Assembly (NCBI RefSeq): GCF_028389875.1 | Contig: NC_084672.1 | Location: 1,757,501 to 1,821,500 of the forward strand | Reading direction: 5' to 3' | Length of the DNA: 64,000 nucleotides | Source: Rhea pennata | Lineage: Eukaryota; Chordata; Aves; Rheiformes; Rheidae | Shown here: positions 1 to 23,400 of the stretch, piece by piece | How positions within the stretch are numbered: position 1 is the first letter of the stretch | How the letters are laid out: every line of letters starts with the position of its first letter | The notes under the pieces: generated by a model | Told to the model about the DNA's origin: nothing | Databases searched by the model: none | What the model saw: the letters and a program-made list of their open reading frames with translations, nothing else | Position numbers and translations under genes: made by a program

Positions 1-10217
<10,217 letters not shown>

Positions 10218-11535
10218 ACTGAATAACCTATTTTGAAAATTTCCTATTGTGATTTGACTGTTTTTACCCTGTATCCCCCCTCCCCACACCCCCAAATTTT
10301 TTTTTTCCTGATTGTAATGTTGCTGTGGGAATGAGAGGGAGAAGCAGACTGGGTGGGCAAGGGAATAAAATACTATTTTTACTGCCACTCCTCCTCCTAT
10401 TCATTTTAAATTTTTTCTTTTTTTTGTCCCTCTCTTAGTCCCTGTAACTGCAATAGTAAGTATAAACCAAGTGGTAATTTGTTTCTTATTATTGGAGTGG
10501 ATAGTTTGACATTTTGAAAAATAAAAAGTTTAAGAACAGTGGATGATACCCAAAATATGCATAATCTGTTCTGGGACAGCTGAATATCTGTTTGTTGGGA
10601 TTTTCCACCGCTGCCAGTCACTAAACGTATTGTAAGCATTTTTTAGGGATGCTGCAGATCTAGGCAAAGCATCCCTCCACAGCAACAGGTGTGAGAATGG
10701 CATATTGATAAAGTGATTTCTTTGTTGCCTGTCCGTGAATGACTGCCATTTTCAGCCAATGCTTTCCCCTGCTTCTGTAGGTACCTTTTATTTTGCTGTT
10801 TGTAAATAGTGACCAAATGTTTTCTCTCTTTCTTTTCTTTTTTTTTCTCTCCTTTCCTCAGGGTGTTCCTTTGAATTTGGTTCGTGGGGTGAACCTGCAA
10901 TCCCCCTTCTCCCCATGTTGTGTTTTTTTCCTTTCTTTTTTTTTTTTCCTTTTCCCCCCCCCCCCCTTTTTTTTTTAGCTAGGGTATAGCCAATACACTG
11001 AAAATGGCAGGCATTTAAATATATATATAAATATATATAAAAAGTGTTCCTAATTCCTGAGTTACTAGTGAAATGAATTTGACAATTGTAATAAAAAAAT
11101 GTTTCAACCCTTTTAAATAAGGTGTGTACTATTTTGGTCTGTAATATATAACACCTAGTCAATTTTAAGTGATGAGAAACTACTTCCACTTGTGCTATAT
11201 ACTTTGAAAATTTTTACAAACCTAAATACAGGAGGCAGTTCAGCATGTAGAGTAGGAGGTTTCTTTTCATACACTCAAGCACGAGATACTAATACAAAAT
11301 TGTATTTTCTTACCTAGTGGAAGTCAGTAAAATGACTGAAAATACCTAGTGAATGTACAGTTTTACTTTCATATCCCTCTTTAAAATAGCTTTAGAAGTG
11401 ACTTGTATTTCCTAGTCAATATTTCATCTGTATAAATACATTTGCAACAGTTTTTTTTCCCAGAAGAGCCAAACTTTGAGTTTTATGTCTGTTTGTCATT
11501 GATGAATTTCAATAAATCTTTTTATACAATTTTTC
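10218..11535 (+). other. ANP32A: ANP32A 3' untranslated region
   Basis: This AT-rich stretch follows the stop codon and has several AATAAA or ATAAAA motifs (near 10363, 10519 and 11089) before the strongest candidate at 11511. It holds long homopolymers (C and T runs near 10930-10978) and a TATATAAATATATATAA tract near 11021-11040. Multiple signals suggest alternative 3' ends. The end is inferred from the last signal, not observed. Confidence 0.7.
11511..11516 (+). terminator. ANP32A: ANP32A distal poly(A) signal AATAAA
   Basis: A canonical AATAAA is followed within 30 bases by a T-rich and TG-containing stretch (TTTTTATAC, TTTTTCTGTGGC), as expected for a cleavage region. It is the last good signal before the sequence character changes. 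Confidence 0.65.
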
Positions 11536-14500
11536 TGTGGCTTATTTGAGTAAAATGGGCCACTGGGAATGAATTGCATACCTTTTTAAAAAAGGCATTT
11601 AATAACCTATTCTGGTAAATTCCCTGATATTTTTAGTAACCTGATGATATGTTTTGCTCTATAAAACTACTCTTAGCCATGGTTGGGTGAAACCAAGGGA
11701 GAGGTTTTGGTTTTAATGCAAATAATGGTGTGCCATTTTTATTTCAGAAACAAGATTTTTTTTTCCCCTGTGTTGTCATCATGAATATTAGAGTTTAGCA
11801 TGTTCGTGTGTACCTTGTGTTTGATCTGACCCCTATTAATGCAGGCTGAGAAGAAAGAATTCCTGGTTTCCTCTATCTGATTGAGAAAAATTTGTTCAGT
11901 GTATTAAGTAAGTTGATACAGGTAGGAGGTCTGCTGTGGCATTTCACTTGTGATTAACTGAGACAAAGGCTTCTTCCTGTTACGTCCTGACAGTCCAAAG
12001 CTAAGTTTCTCCTGAGTTTTCCGGTTGTGAATGGACTCTGCATTACAGAAGAACAGCAGAGCAGGTAGCATATGCCACTTGCTTGCAATAGCTTTTATGG
12101 GCCATGCAAGAGAATGAGAAGCTGTAGAAGAATTACTGGATCTCTAAAAATAGTTTTTATAAAGCACCCTTTTCCATAGCAGGAAACTGCACTATTGTCA
12201 AGCGTTTACGTAGGATGAATTTTCTAGCGCAAAAGAAGCAATAGCTGGCAAACCTGCTCCCTCCAAAGCCAGGGTCCGCTGCTATGAAACCAAAACCACG
12301 GACTGGCAGGGCCAGGCCGGGCCAGGCTCCTGTGAGGCAGACAGCAGCTGCAAGCCCTCATTAACGCAGGGGCCGACCCAGGAGCTCAGGAGCTGTAACC
12401 CGAATAGAGCCTTTGTGCTGCACTGAACCTCTCTATGTATGACTTCAATTTGGCTTTGTACTGGGAAACTCGGTTTTTAGCTTGGTTCCCCAAAGCTTAG
12501 CTTCTTGCTGGAGCTCTTAAAAGGACTCCTCAGCAGCAGGACCTGACCTTGTCTGCAAACAGCCACTCCAGTTCCCAGAGCCTTAGCAAATGAGCGCACC
12601 CGGATGAAGGTCCCCTTCGCGTGCAGGAAGTGCTGCGAGCCCAGGCTCGTGGCGATGGAGCAGCAACTTCTCTTCTGACCTTTGTCACGCACGGGCTCTA
12701 ACGAGTTGCTTCTGGCTTGCGACGCAGTTTGTCTTGTCTCTTGGAAGCACTCTGAAACCCTTGAAGTTCCTCACCCTTCGTAAGCAGGGAGCGGCCCAGG
12801 TGTCCCTGAAGTGACTCTTCTTTTTGCAGTGCTAAATGTTTCAAAGCTTGCTGAGAGAAAAATAATTCCAAAGTAAACTGCAGCATAAGTAAGTCCTCTA
12901 CTGCCCGTACCTAGTATTTACCAATTTCTGTGTGAAGTCCTGCTCACTTCTACTGAAACGCTAATCTTCCTGAGAGGCTATTAGCTGCCAACCTGCCCTC
13001 TCCCTTCTCACTGAGCAGCAAGGTTTTGAGTGCAACTGTGCTAGGAGGAGGTGGGACTAAGTTGCTTAGGCCACTGAAATATAACCAGTTATTGTGGACT
13101 GTTTCATAGTCATTTCTCAGCGTACAGTCTTGCCATGCGGAGAGCCAGTGGGCTTGTTTCCCCAGGTGTATTTGTTTATACGTGAATGCTGGCTAAATGT
13201 GTTTAACTTACTTGCAACCTCTTTTGGAAAAAAACATGAAGCTCTTTTGTAATAGCTCAGAAGCTTGAGCAGTGTGTGTCTACTGTCAGATATGCACGAC
13301 GGGAGAGCTCATCTCCTTCAAATGCGAAGTTTTTGGGTCACGTAGCTTTTTCCGCTGTAAGTTTGCCTTTTAACCACACCTTAACTAAAGGGCCCTAATC
13401 CTGCCCAGACAAGGGCTGGGGAGTTGGAGCCTGCTCTTTTTCCAGGCTACCTAAACTATTCTTTTTGCACATTCAAACTTAAATGAATAAGCTTTACCTG
13501 GAACAGCTGGGATTGCTGTGGGAATCTCTCTCCTTCACGGAGATCTGGTGGCCTTCCTTGGCTTCCTATTTCAGAGATGCCCTACAGTTTGTTTCTGGGG
13601 TGTTTCAGTTTGTCTTGCTAGCCAAAGCTGTCCTCAAACTGCCTAGAAACTACTGCTGGGGCTGTGAAAACGATAGGCCTATTTCACACTCAAATTTCCT
13701 AAATACTTCCGCATTTGTGGGCAAAAGTAAGTACCGCCAGCAGATGCTGTGCATTGGAAGAGCACCTCTGCTTTTACCTATGGTTTGAAATGAAGTACAG
13801 GCCCTTTCTGTTGCATCCATAATTTGCTGCTGGGAGAGCAAATTTGACCCTAAAAGCTGCAGGAGAATGAAGCTATCCAAGATCATGTCGCAGTCACCAC
13901 CCTGAGTGGTCTTATTTTAAGATATATTTTTTTAAAAAAACCTTTAGTTATACAATGTCTGACCAACCTTTACAGTGATAGCAAACGGAGCGCTCAAGCG
14001 CGTCTTTGGCAGGCTGCGACATGCTGATCAGCTCTCTCCAGCGCTCATCTTCCGGCCGGTTGCCTTTACTGGCTCACCGGCGGCGGAGACGTAGCTGCTG
14101 CTGCCGCGGAGAAGGTGGGGTCGCTGCCGCCGGCCGCTGGCCACCCGCCGGCCGGCTGAGCGGCGCTGCCCTGCGGGGACGGTGCCAGCCTCCCCGGGGC
14201 TTTTCCTAAAGCAAGTGCTGCAAACAGCTCTCCAAGTCAGAGGCTTGTGCCTGCGCTAGCAGGAATGGAAAATAACGCGCTAAAACAATCTATTGTCTCT
14301 CTCAAACACCTTGAATTTAAATTCTCTCTCTTTAAAAAGAAAAACTCCTCGAAGCCACCCCGGTACTGCCCGTGCTGTGCAGGAGCCGCTGCGCTAACGA
14401 AACGAGGTTTCTCGGCACCCGAGCGCCTCCGCCCCCGCCAGCCGCGCGGCTCGGCTGCCGCCGGGGCCGACCGCTCCGGAGCAGCGCCGCGAGCTGCTTC

Positions 14501-17500
14501 CCAGCCTTGCTTACAGCCCGCGTAGCAAACCAGCCATCACGCCCGTGCCGCTCTGCCCTGCGCGGCGCGCGCGAACGAGCGCCTGCGGCCCGGGAGCAAC
14601 GTGATCTCCAGCAGAAACGCTAGCGCCGAGCCGAGCGCGCGGGGACGGCGCTCTGCAGGGCCCTAGCAACGGAGTGGCCTGGAGGTTTGCATTTCTGGCA
14701 CCCTGGAGGAAGGCTTCTCCTTAGCTGATTTGATGGTGCTTTCCTGTACCTGAGCTATTCGTGGACTTTAAAGCAAGGGCGCAAGACTTCGGTGAAGGTC
14801 GGAAAGGCTTTCCAAGCCCAAGGGACTGTCAAAGTTATCCAGTCATAGGAAAAGAGAGAGACTGCAGGCTGTGTGGAGCAAAGGCCCTGTCTGGACTGTG
14901 CTGCAAATCTCCCACTGCTATTTTAAATGATGCTGCCTTAAAACTTTGGCCCTTGTGACAGAAAAGCTGTTCCTTCATCCTCCTGCCCCAGAGAAGGTCA
15001 CTGACTTGCTTGGCCACGTTTGTTGTTCTGGATCATTTTGCACTGAGTTTTGGGTACCTGCAAAGAGGCAAATCCACTGGCTCGTAGCCAGACACGGCAA
15101 TCAACAGTCCTCGCTGAAAGCGGACTCCTAAAGCAGTGATGCTCCATAGCCTTTAGCCTGCACGTTCTCGCGTTGTGACGATTTAGGTAGGAAGTGTTAA
15201 ATTCTTTCCCTATTTTGCTGCAGGACAATACTGATTTTGGCCTTAGCTGCTTTGACCAAGAATTGCTCACAGCTGTCTTTAAAGATATTGTATGTCCCAG
15301 GAAGAATGAATCATGGTGAAACTTAGACCTCTGCAAGGGCTGCAGACCTAGGACCAGCGAGAAATTCAAGCCTAGGAACAAGACGGCTGAGGATGTTCAG
15401 TCCACAAAACTAAGGGAGGAAGCGTACTGCAGGGTTACTTAAAAATGAAGATTTACTTCATTAACAGGCCAGCTGCACGGAGCCCAACCTGACAGGCAGC
15501 TTCCTATCAGCTTTCTGGAAGCCAGGACTGCTTTGGCGACTGATTTCAGTGTGCCGCTATACCCGCAGCGGCAGGAAGCTTGCAGGATGGTGGAGAATTT
15601 GGCCTGGCAGGAGCTGTTTCAGCATCCAAGGAGGACTTCAGAGCTTGCATTTGGCAGGCAGCAAAGGGAGCACCACTGCAGCCACACAGCTGCTCTCTGG
15701 AGCCTGCCAGCTGGAAGAAGGTGGTCATTTGGCAGGTGGGACTGCATTGCTCTTTCTTTGGATACTGCCTGCTCATTGCAGGCTTACCCTCACCTATCCT
15801 TAACACTACCCCAGTGACTTGTCATTTGTTGCTCCTGGGAGCAGACAAGCCTCAGAAAATCAAACAGCAGCACCGGCTGCGAGGTTCGGGAGGCTCCAGG
15901 GGGATGCTGCAGTGCAGCAAGACGTTTTGAAGCACAGCAAAAAGCAGAAACAGCTCAGACAGGTGCTAGAGAGCAGCACGAAGCAGCAAAGCAGCTCTGC
16001 TTGCCCAGCGTCTGGGCGACGGCGGAGGGAAGGTGCCAGGGCAGTCTCGTGCTGTGCCAGTGCTGAGGCTCCTTTGCGCTCTGCAGGAGTGGAGCAGACC
16101 ACAGGAGGGACGAGAAGTCACGGTTCTCCTACCAGCCGATCTTTAGGGCTCATCTCCAGCCCTCTCACCCCTCCAGACCATGACTGAGCCCTGTGCTGCA
16201 GCAGGAGCAAGCGGGCAACCTGGAAGCTGGCAGAAGGTATGGCACTGCCTGCAGCTCCCCGGAGGAGGACGCCGGGCAGGTCTGAGAGCAGAACCACCAA
16301 TGCTTTCACGGTGGCCAACGACACTGGGGGCACTTTGGCGGTTCTTAGTCGGTATGCAACACAGCAGGCAAAGAAATACGGTGACGTGAGACACGGGCAC
16401 AAACCCCACCCTCAGGGCCGCCCCCGCAGGGGATGGTCTGCCGGGGCGGCGAGGCTCGAGCCCGGCTGCCCTCCCAGCGCGCAGCTGGAGGAGTCTCCTC
16501 CTCCCCGGAGCGAGTGGCCGCCCGGGGCCCCCCCGGCCCACGTACCCCCGCGCCGCCGTCGCTGCGGCCCTCGCCGTTCCCTGGGACGAGCCTCTGCAGC
16601 AGCAACGCCTGCACGAAGCCCCGAGGACGATAAACTTTCAGCTGCCATTTCCCCCCACGCGTTGGACAACTGCACGATGGCAGCAGGGTTAATGGCGTGA
16701 ATTGTGTTAAAACAGGATGGCGAGAACTTTCTCCTTCGGCAGCCCAGGACATAGACTAGCATCGAGTATGACAGCAGGCGTAGCTCACAAGCTGTAGTTA
16801 TCAGTCCCCTTTGAATGAGGAAACTTGAAAACTGCTTTTCCATCCAAGCATCTCCTATTAATTCTTCCTCCAAGTGTATTTTGACTAGTTTTATTTAGCT
16901 TGGCAGTTCTCGCTCTCCACGGGGAAACATTTGGTCTAGATAATGTCCCGTGTCACCTCTCCGCCATCAGGCATTTCTTCACACCGTTGGTTTTGTTCCT
17001 TCTACACAGAGCCAATAAAACCAGTAAAGACCTTTTGGCAAAGCATTAGCATTTCTGCTGGGAGTTTTTGTTCTGCCTACCGACGCTTTCCACCTGCAAG
17101 GCGTTTGCACGGAGAAGGTGGCGTTAGCCGAGGTCGTGCCCGCGGGCGCTACAACCCAAATAGCCTCCTCGGGAGGGAGCCGCCTGCCCTCGCTTCGGCC
17201 ACCCTCGTAAACCAGCTTCGCTGGAACTACCAGTTTTACTGTGATTTTTTTCAACTATGTTCAGCAGCTTGATGCTACAGGGCAATAGAGAAAGCGATGG
17301 GGTGTTTTCACCCTGAGCTGCTGCAGCCCCGTGGCCTTATGGATGTGCTAAACGTCTGGCACGGCCACATCTGGCACGACCACATCTGGCTGAGCTGGTC
17401 GTGCTCAAGCACCAAATTCCCCTTTCAGCTTTTGAGAGCTCCCTCCCAGGAGAGGCTGGAAGGAGCCGTATGCTGGGACATCACTTTGGATCAAAAAGTG

Positions 17501-19349
17501 ACTGTGCCTCATTTTTTTTAAAAAATGGTGTTTTGCTATGAAAGAGTCGCGATGCCAAGGCGTGCTCGCACGCGCACAGTCAGAGCTCCTGGATCGAGCG
17601 GGTCCAAGCTCTGCTACTGCAAAACAGCCCAGTTTAAAGGCGTTGGCCATCGGAGGGACTGCCCTAATCCTCAGTGAAATGTCTCAATGGGAAATCCCTA
17701 ATTAATTGAATAACGTGGTGTCTTCCTGTCTGAATTTGCTTATTTTCAGATTTCAGAGAGCAGCTCTTGTTGTATCTTTGTCTGTAAATTAAGAGGTTCT
17801 TAATCATCAGAACCTTTTCAAGTAGGCACTTGCAAGATGTTGGGAAACACGGAAGATTAGCGATAATCCCGAAGATAGGAAGCGTAACAGGAGCCAGGAG
17901 GTAACTCATCCCTCAGCCTCAGACACGGAACGAGGCCCGCAGGAAGCGGGCCAGGCTGAGCCGGACGAGCACAGAACGATCGCGCTGATACGGAAGGCAA
18001 AAAACAGCAGAAAAGCTACACGGCACCACAAAGTCATCCTTAACGACGAACCTTACAGAAGATTCGAGGTTTTTGATTAAAACCTGTTAAAAGGGCTTCC
18101 AATAAGTGAAACGCTTGGCGGGGCCGAGGCTGGACGGCGTTCCCGGCGGGACGGAGCCCGCGGGAGGGGCGGCCCCCGCGGTGCCGCCGCCGGGCACGAC
18201 ACGGCCCGGCGCCCACGCCGATGCCGCCGGCCTCGTTAATCACCGCCGCCGCCGCCAGCCGCGCTGGGGCTCCTTCCACGGGAGGAACCTTCGCTCCTCT
18301 CTTACAAGACGTAATTTAACCAAATAAATCCCAGCCCAGCTTGAATAAGGCCGCAACACGTAAGATTATAAGCGCAAAGGGGACTACGAGGTTCCTGCTC
18401 CGACCTTGGGTGCACAGCAGAGATCTGGGAGCAAACAGAGCTTACACAAGTAACAAAGCACCCAAAATTCGCTTAAACGGTGTTTTTTGCTTTGGGAAAA
18501 GGCAGCTTTGTGGTATAACACAGCCAAGCAGGGAAACGCAAGCGAGCACCCCAGGGAAAGGCACCGGCGTTGCCCCGTCCCGCTCTCGCGCTGCCCTGGC
18601 ACCACCCCAGCACACGCCCGAGCCAGCAGAAACCCCCCCAGCAGCCCCCGGCCCATTTCCGAGCAGCCTTTTAAACAAAGGCCGCTTTCCTAAGAGCTCG
18701 GTGCTGCCAACACTGCCAGAGCGGCACCTGAAAACCAACAAACAGCAGCAGGAGAAACAACATGAGCAACCAAAAAAACCAAGCAGCTCCAGCCCTGCTA
18801 CCAAACTACAACACGCAGCGGCAGAAAACAAATGCAACAAAGCCGCAGAGCCCCCTTCCAGCCCCACACGTGCACCACTGAGGCAGCACCGCTGCCAACA
18901 CGGACTAAAGCCAAGGGGACGTCCCTTACCTGCAAAGCCACCTCCGCGCTCGGGCCGGGTCCTGGTGGGCACTGGGGACCTCAGCCACATTGCACGCAGC
19001 CATCCCAGCACAGCACCCAGCTGGGAGCAACCTCCCCACCGCCCCCCAGTGCAGCCCCAGCTTTAGCTGCCGGCTGGGGCAAAGGGCTGAGCCCAGCACA
19101 GCTGCCCCCAGCCCCCTCATTTGCAGGAGCCTCAGGGTTGCTAATTGCAGAAAGGGGAGACCTGGGCACCCAGGGTTGGAGCAAACCCTTCCCTGCACGG
19201 GGCTGTGGATGCAGCAGCCCTCGGTCCCCACAGCCAGCATGAGGCACCCACCAATGCTGCTCTGGGTGGTGGCATCAGCCAGGGCTTCCCGTTGGTTCGC
19301 ATCAGAAAAAAGAACTGGGCCACTCGCAAGGGCTGGTATCTTTAAAACA
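11536..19349. other. Spacer between convergent ANP32A and CORO2B
   Basis: I see no protein-coding gene here. The left part (to about 14 kb) is AT-leaning and ordinary. A CpG-rich block lies at about 14.0-14.7 kb, and further GC-rich patches occur near 16.4-16.6 kb and 18.1-18.3 kb. The open frames are short or overlap on both strands with no family resemblance. Confidence 0.7.
14003..14680. promoter_or_regulatory. Orphan CpG island
   Basis: The block is dense in CpG (for example GCGCGCGCGAACGAGCGCC near 14560-14580, and TTCCGGCCGG near 14050), while the sequence to its left is AT-leaning. Neither neighbouring gene starts here, since both have their 3' ends facing it. It may be the promoter of a non-coding transcript or a regulatory island. 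No exon could be assigned. Confidence 0.45.
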
Positions 19350-19355
19350 TTTATT
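19350..19355 (-). terminator. CORO2B: Candidate distal CORO2B poly(A) signal
   Basis: TTTATT on the plus strand is AATAAA on the CORO2B strand, about 1 kb past the stop codon. The 3' untranslated region would then be about 1 kb. A proximal AATAAA lies at 20325-20330, only 20 bases after the stop, which would give an unusually short tail. Confidence 0.4.
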
Positions 19356-19513
19356 TCATCGCTATTTTGTGGCAGCATAAATAAGAGCCGGCAACAGCAT
19401 GTTGAACGCAAAGACGGGAGAGCGGTGGGTGCTGGGCACACTGGAGATCAACGGGGAGGAGAAACCATTGCACCGACGGTGCGAGGCAGTTTAACAGCTT
19501 GATTTACGTGAAA

Positions 19514-19542
19514 ATATACACACACGCACACATATATATATA
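19514..19542. repeat. (CA)n/(TA)n microsatellite
   Basis: A short CACACA run passes into a TATATATA run, in the probable CORO2B 3' untranslated region. Confidence 0.85.
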
Positions 19543-20324
19543 GGCAAAGTAACAATATTTGGTGTCTTTCCCTGTGCGAGAGGCCTAATTCACAGGCACG
19601 TGGTTGCACGCGCCTAGGGTCTTTTCATGGACGTATTTATCAGAAGATGACGCGCTACGTGCACAGGGGCACGCACAGACGCACGCACCCCTCCGGGAGC
19701 AAACCCCTTCCGTGGGGTCCAGCCTACAACCGGACCCGAAGGTGCTCCGGAGCGACGGGCCGGGGCGGCCCGCGGCCGTGCAGCGGCGAGGGGCCTTTGG
19801 CGCCGGCGAGGGGCTTTCCCGACCGGGCGGGAGGGTTAACCCGCAACCCGAGCTAATCCGCAGCGCTGCCCGCTTTCTCGGCGAGGGCGCTTGCAAACTT
19901 CGGCCCTTTCTGGAAACGGGCTAGTGGAGCGGAAACTTCCAGTTTTGTACCCAGGGGCATCTGCCCTCACGTTTTGCATAGGAAAGAAGTTAATAGCGAC
20001 AAACCATCTTTACTTGCTCAAGGACACGCTGCGTTTTCCCGTGCCGGGTTTAACCGGAGCTGCGCCCGATGGGTTAGTGCCGTACGGAGGACACGAGGCT
20101 CTTCTACTTGCTCCAAGAAAAACGCCGGGGTGCAGGTCCCACCCCGCTTCCTTCCATGCAGTAGCTTTCAGCTATAGTGCAGAGGCCTTTTCTTAGTGCT
20201 AGACAAGACTACAAGGACATATTTCCAGTTAGCATGTGGGCTCTTGGCAGGTCACTCGACTTCTGGCTCATATTCTGTGTAAGTGGATACAATAAAATTA
20301 AAGAGCGAGTATAAACAAAGACAG

Positions 20325-20330
20325 TTTATT
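20325..20330 (-). terminator. CORO2B: Proximal CORO2B AATAAA motif
   Basis: AATAAA on the minus strand lies 20 bases downstream of the CORO2B stop. Use of this site would leave almost no 3' untranslated sequence, so it may be unused. The distal motif at 19350 is the alternative. Confidence 0.35.
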
Positions 20331-20349
20331 TATAAAACGTCCCGGGAAG

Positions 20350-20481
20350 TTAATTATTCTTCGGGCTGTTACGTAAATTTTTTAACTCCAACTGTAGCTG
20401 CCGGATGCGTATGTCCTTCTGCGAGAGCTCGTCCTTCAGCCGCCGGATCTCGTCCTGCTGCCGGAAGAACATGCGGAGCAG
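20350..20481 (-). CDS. CORO2B: CORO2B exon 12 (coiled coil, stop)
   Basis: This encodes residues 438-480, from LLRMFFRQQDEIRRLKDEL through LRNSPKNN to TAA at 20352-20350. Heptad-spaced Leu, Ile and Met give the oligomerising coiled coil. The acceptor reads CTCCCAAG, an AAG rather than CAG. Confidence 0.96.
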   Translation of the reverse strand: MLRMFFRQQDEIRRLKDELSQKDIRIRQLQLELKNLRNSPKNN

Positions 20482-23400
20482 CTTGGGAGAAAGGAGACGG
20501 AGCTGCCGGGAGGGCGCCGGCGCCGCCCGGGGCTCAGCCCGCGGAGGGACGCGGACGCGGACGCGGGGGGAGAGGCGCCGGGCGGGCTCCTCGGGCCGGC
20601 TCCGCGCGGGCGCTCACCTCGTTCTCCGTGCGCGGCGGCACGTTCTCCAGCAGGTCGATGCCGTTCACCACCACGCTCTTCTTCTCGCGCGCCGGCGCCT
20701 TGAAGACAATTTTGGCCGTCTTCTTGTAGCCCTCCTTCAGCGACATCAGGATGGGATCTGGGGCAGGAGGGCAGGGGCTTGCGGCGGCGGCCCGGACCCC
20801 GGGGCCCGTCCCGCCGCCGCCCCCCGGCGCTACCTCTGTTCATCCCGCTCAGCCACTCGTCCGGCGTCAGCGCCGGCTCCGTGCCCGGAGTCATGGGGTA
20901 AATGTCCTCCTGGTAGGTCTCCGACTAAAAACACGGGGAAGAGAGGAGCGAGCGGCTCCGCGGCTCCGCTGGCGGGTGCGAGGGGGCACGCGGGAAGCGG
21001 GCGTTTTCCCGCGGGAAAGGCGCCGCGCCGCGGATCCCCTGGAATCTCCCCCCCCCCCCCCCAGGACGAGCCCTCCCGCCGCGCGTTTCCACAGCCCGGG
21101 CTCATTTTGCACGGAGCAACGGCAGCGAGGGAAGCGATGCAGAAACGCGGTGTTCCCAAAGGCCCGGGGTAAAAACTCAGGAGCGTCGAACCCGCCGCCC
21201 GGGGGGACCCGCACCCCGCGGGCGTCCCGCGCCCCGGCACTCACCCGCCGCGGCACGATCATGGAGATGGGCTCGATGAGGCCCTTGAGGGTGACGAGCT
21301 TGTAGAAGCGGAAGACCTCGCAGGCCGACACGTCCAGCCCGTGCTTCGGCATCACCCCTGCGGCGGCGGGGCGGCGTCAGCGGGCGCCTCGTCCCCACGG
21401 GGACGCCCGGATCCCACCCCGTCCCCGCGCCCTGGACGCCGCGGAGCCGAGCGCGGCAGCAGGACCCGTGCGAGGGCCGGGGCGTTTGCAAGAACGGAGG
21501 GAAAGTCAGGGGAAATTGCAAGAATCGCGGCCACTCGGGGAGGTTTTCCCGCAAAATCGCGGGACGCGGGGCCGCTCGGGAGCCGCGCGGTACGCGGGGC
21601 GAGCGAGCGAGCGTGCGCGGCAGGGGCTCCCCCCTGCACGGGGCACGGCCGGGGGAGCGCGGGGCCGGATCCTTACCCAGGCCTTTCTGCGGCGCGGGGG
21701 AGCGAAACTCCATCAGGTAGCTCAGGTAGGGCTTTTCCGAGCCGATCTCGTAGTAGCGGATGTTGCCGTCTCCCTGCGGCGGGGAGGCAGGGGCAGGGTC
21801 GGCGCCGCCTCGCCGGGCACCTCCCGCTCCGCGGCGCCGTCCGGGAGCCGCGGGAAGGCGGCAGGCTGGGGCGGGGGGCTGGAGCTGCCCGGCTCCGCAC
21901 GCCCTGCCCCTGCCCCTGCCCCGGCCGCCTCAACGCAACGAGAGTTAATAAAACCCTGCAGCGGCTGCCGGAGCGGAGCTCTCCCTCGCGGACCCGCCGG
22001 CGGCCAGCGCGCCCTTGGCAGAGGTTTTCTCCCGGGCGCCGGCGGCACGCGGCGAGCAGCTCCGGCCCCGGCAGCGGAGCCCGCCTACCTTGCCGGCCAG
22101 GTAGAGCATGTGCGTGTCCGCGTCGTAGAAGGGGAAGAGGAGGCCCGAGAGCCCGTCGATCTCCTCCTCGATGAGCGGCATGGACAGGTCTTCCTGCGCG
22201 ACGGCGAGAGCGTTTGACGGAGCAGCAGCCCGGAGCTCCGGCGCGGATGCTTCGGGGCCGCTTCCCCTCCCCAGCCCGCCCTCCTCCTCCCGGCTCGCAA
22301 GGGCGACGTTTCATTTCCCGAAAGGCCCGGAAACGCCCTTTGGGAACGCGGCCGGGATGCCGAGAGGGGCGCGAGCGCTGCCGCCCGGCTGCGGAGCCCC
22401 CCGTGCCGACCTGGTCCCAGAGGGCGATCTGCCGCGTGTTCCAGCGCGAGACGCCCGTGGTGAGCAGCCGCTTGGTGCTGCCCAGGAAGACGACGCGGTT
22501 CACGCGGTGGTTCTTGCAGCTGGCCTCCTGCAAGAGAGCCCGGCGCCGGCCGTCAGCCCCGCTCCGCGCGCCGGGGCCGCCCCGCCGCGCCCCGCGAGCC
22601 CCTCACCTGCAGCACCCGGCCCGAGCGCGGCTCCACCACGCGCAGCCGCTTGTCCTTGCAGGTGGTGGCCAGCAGGCTGCCGTCGGCGTTGAAGGACATG
22701 CAGAGGATGACGTCCGCGTGGCAGTCGATCATCTTCACCGGCTCCCCGATGTCCAGGTTCCAGATGAGCACCTGCGGGCGGGCGGGCGGGTGAGGACCCT
22801 CCCGGAGCAGAGCCGAGCGCCACGGGCTCCGCTCAGGACACCCCAAGCGTCTCCCCCAGGGCGGGGCGCCGGGATTTCGGCGCTCGCTCTTCCCACGGCG
22901 TCGGCGTTGCACGGTCCCCGCAGAGACCGCAGGACGCGCAGCGATGCACCGTCCTTCCCGCTTACGCCACGGCATCCCTCCGGCGCGGGCCGTGCCCGGA
23001 GCGCACCTCCGGTCTCCGTGCATTCCCGCAGTTTAGCGGTGCTCCGAGGCGGCGGGGCCGGGGGCACCTCTGCTCCGTGCAGCAGCTCGGCCCACCCCGG
23101 GAGCACGGGCAGCCGGGGCCCCGGGAAAGCCCCCGGGAAAGTGCCGGCGGCTCACCTTGTAGTCGTAGCCGGCGCTGAAGAGGATGTTGTTGGTGGTGGG
23201 GTGCCACTCGACGAGGCCCACGCGCCGGCTGTGCCCGTACAGCTCCAGCACCGCCTCCGTCATGTTGCGCTTCAGGCCGCCCTCGGGGATCTCCCAGATC
23301 CGCACCTGGAGCGGGGAACGCGCCGGTCGGGCGCCGGCCGCGAAGGGGCTGCCGCTTCCCGGCGCCCCCGCCCGCCCTCTCCCGAGCCGGACACGCGCGG

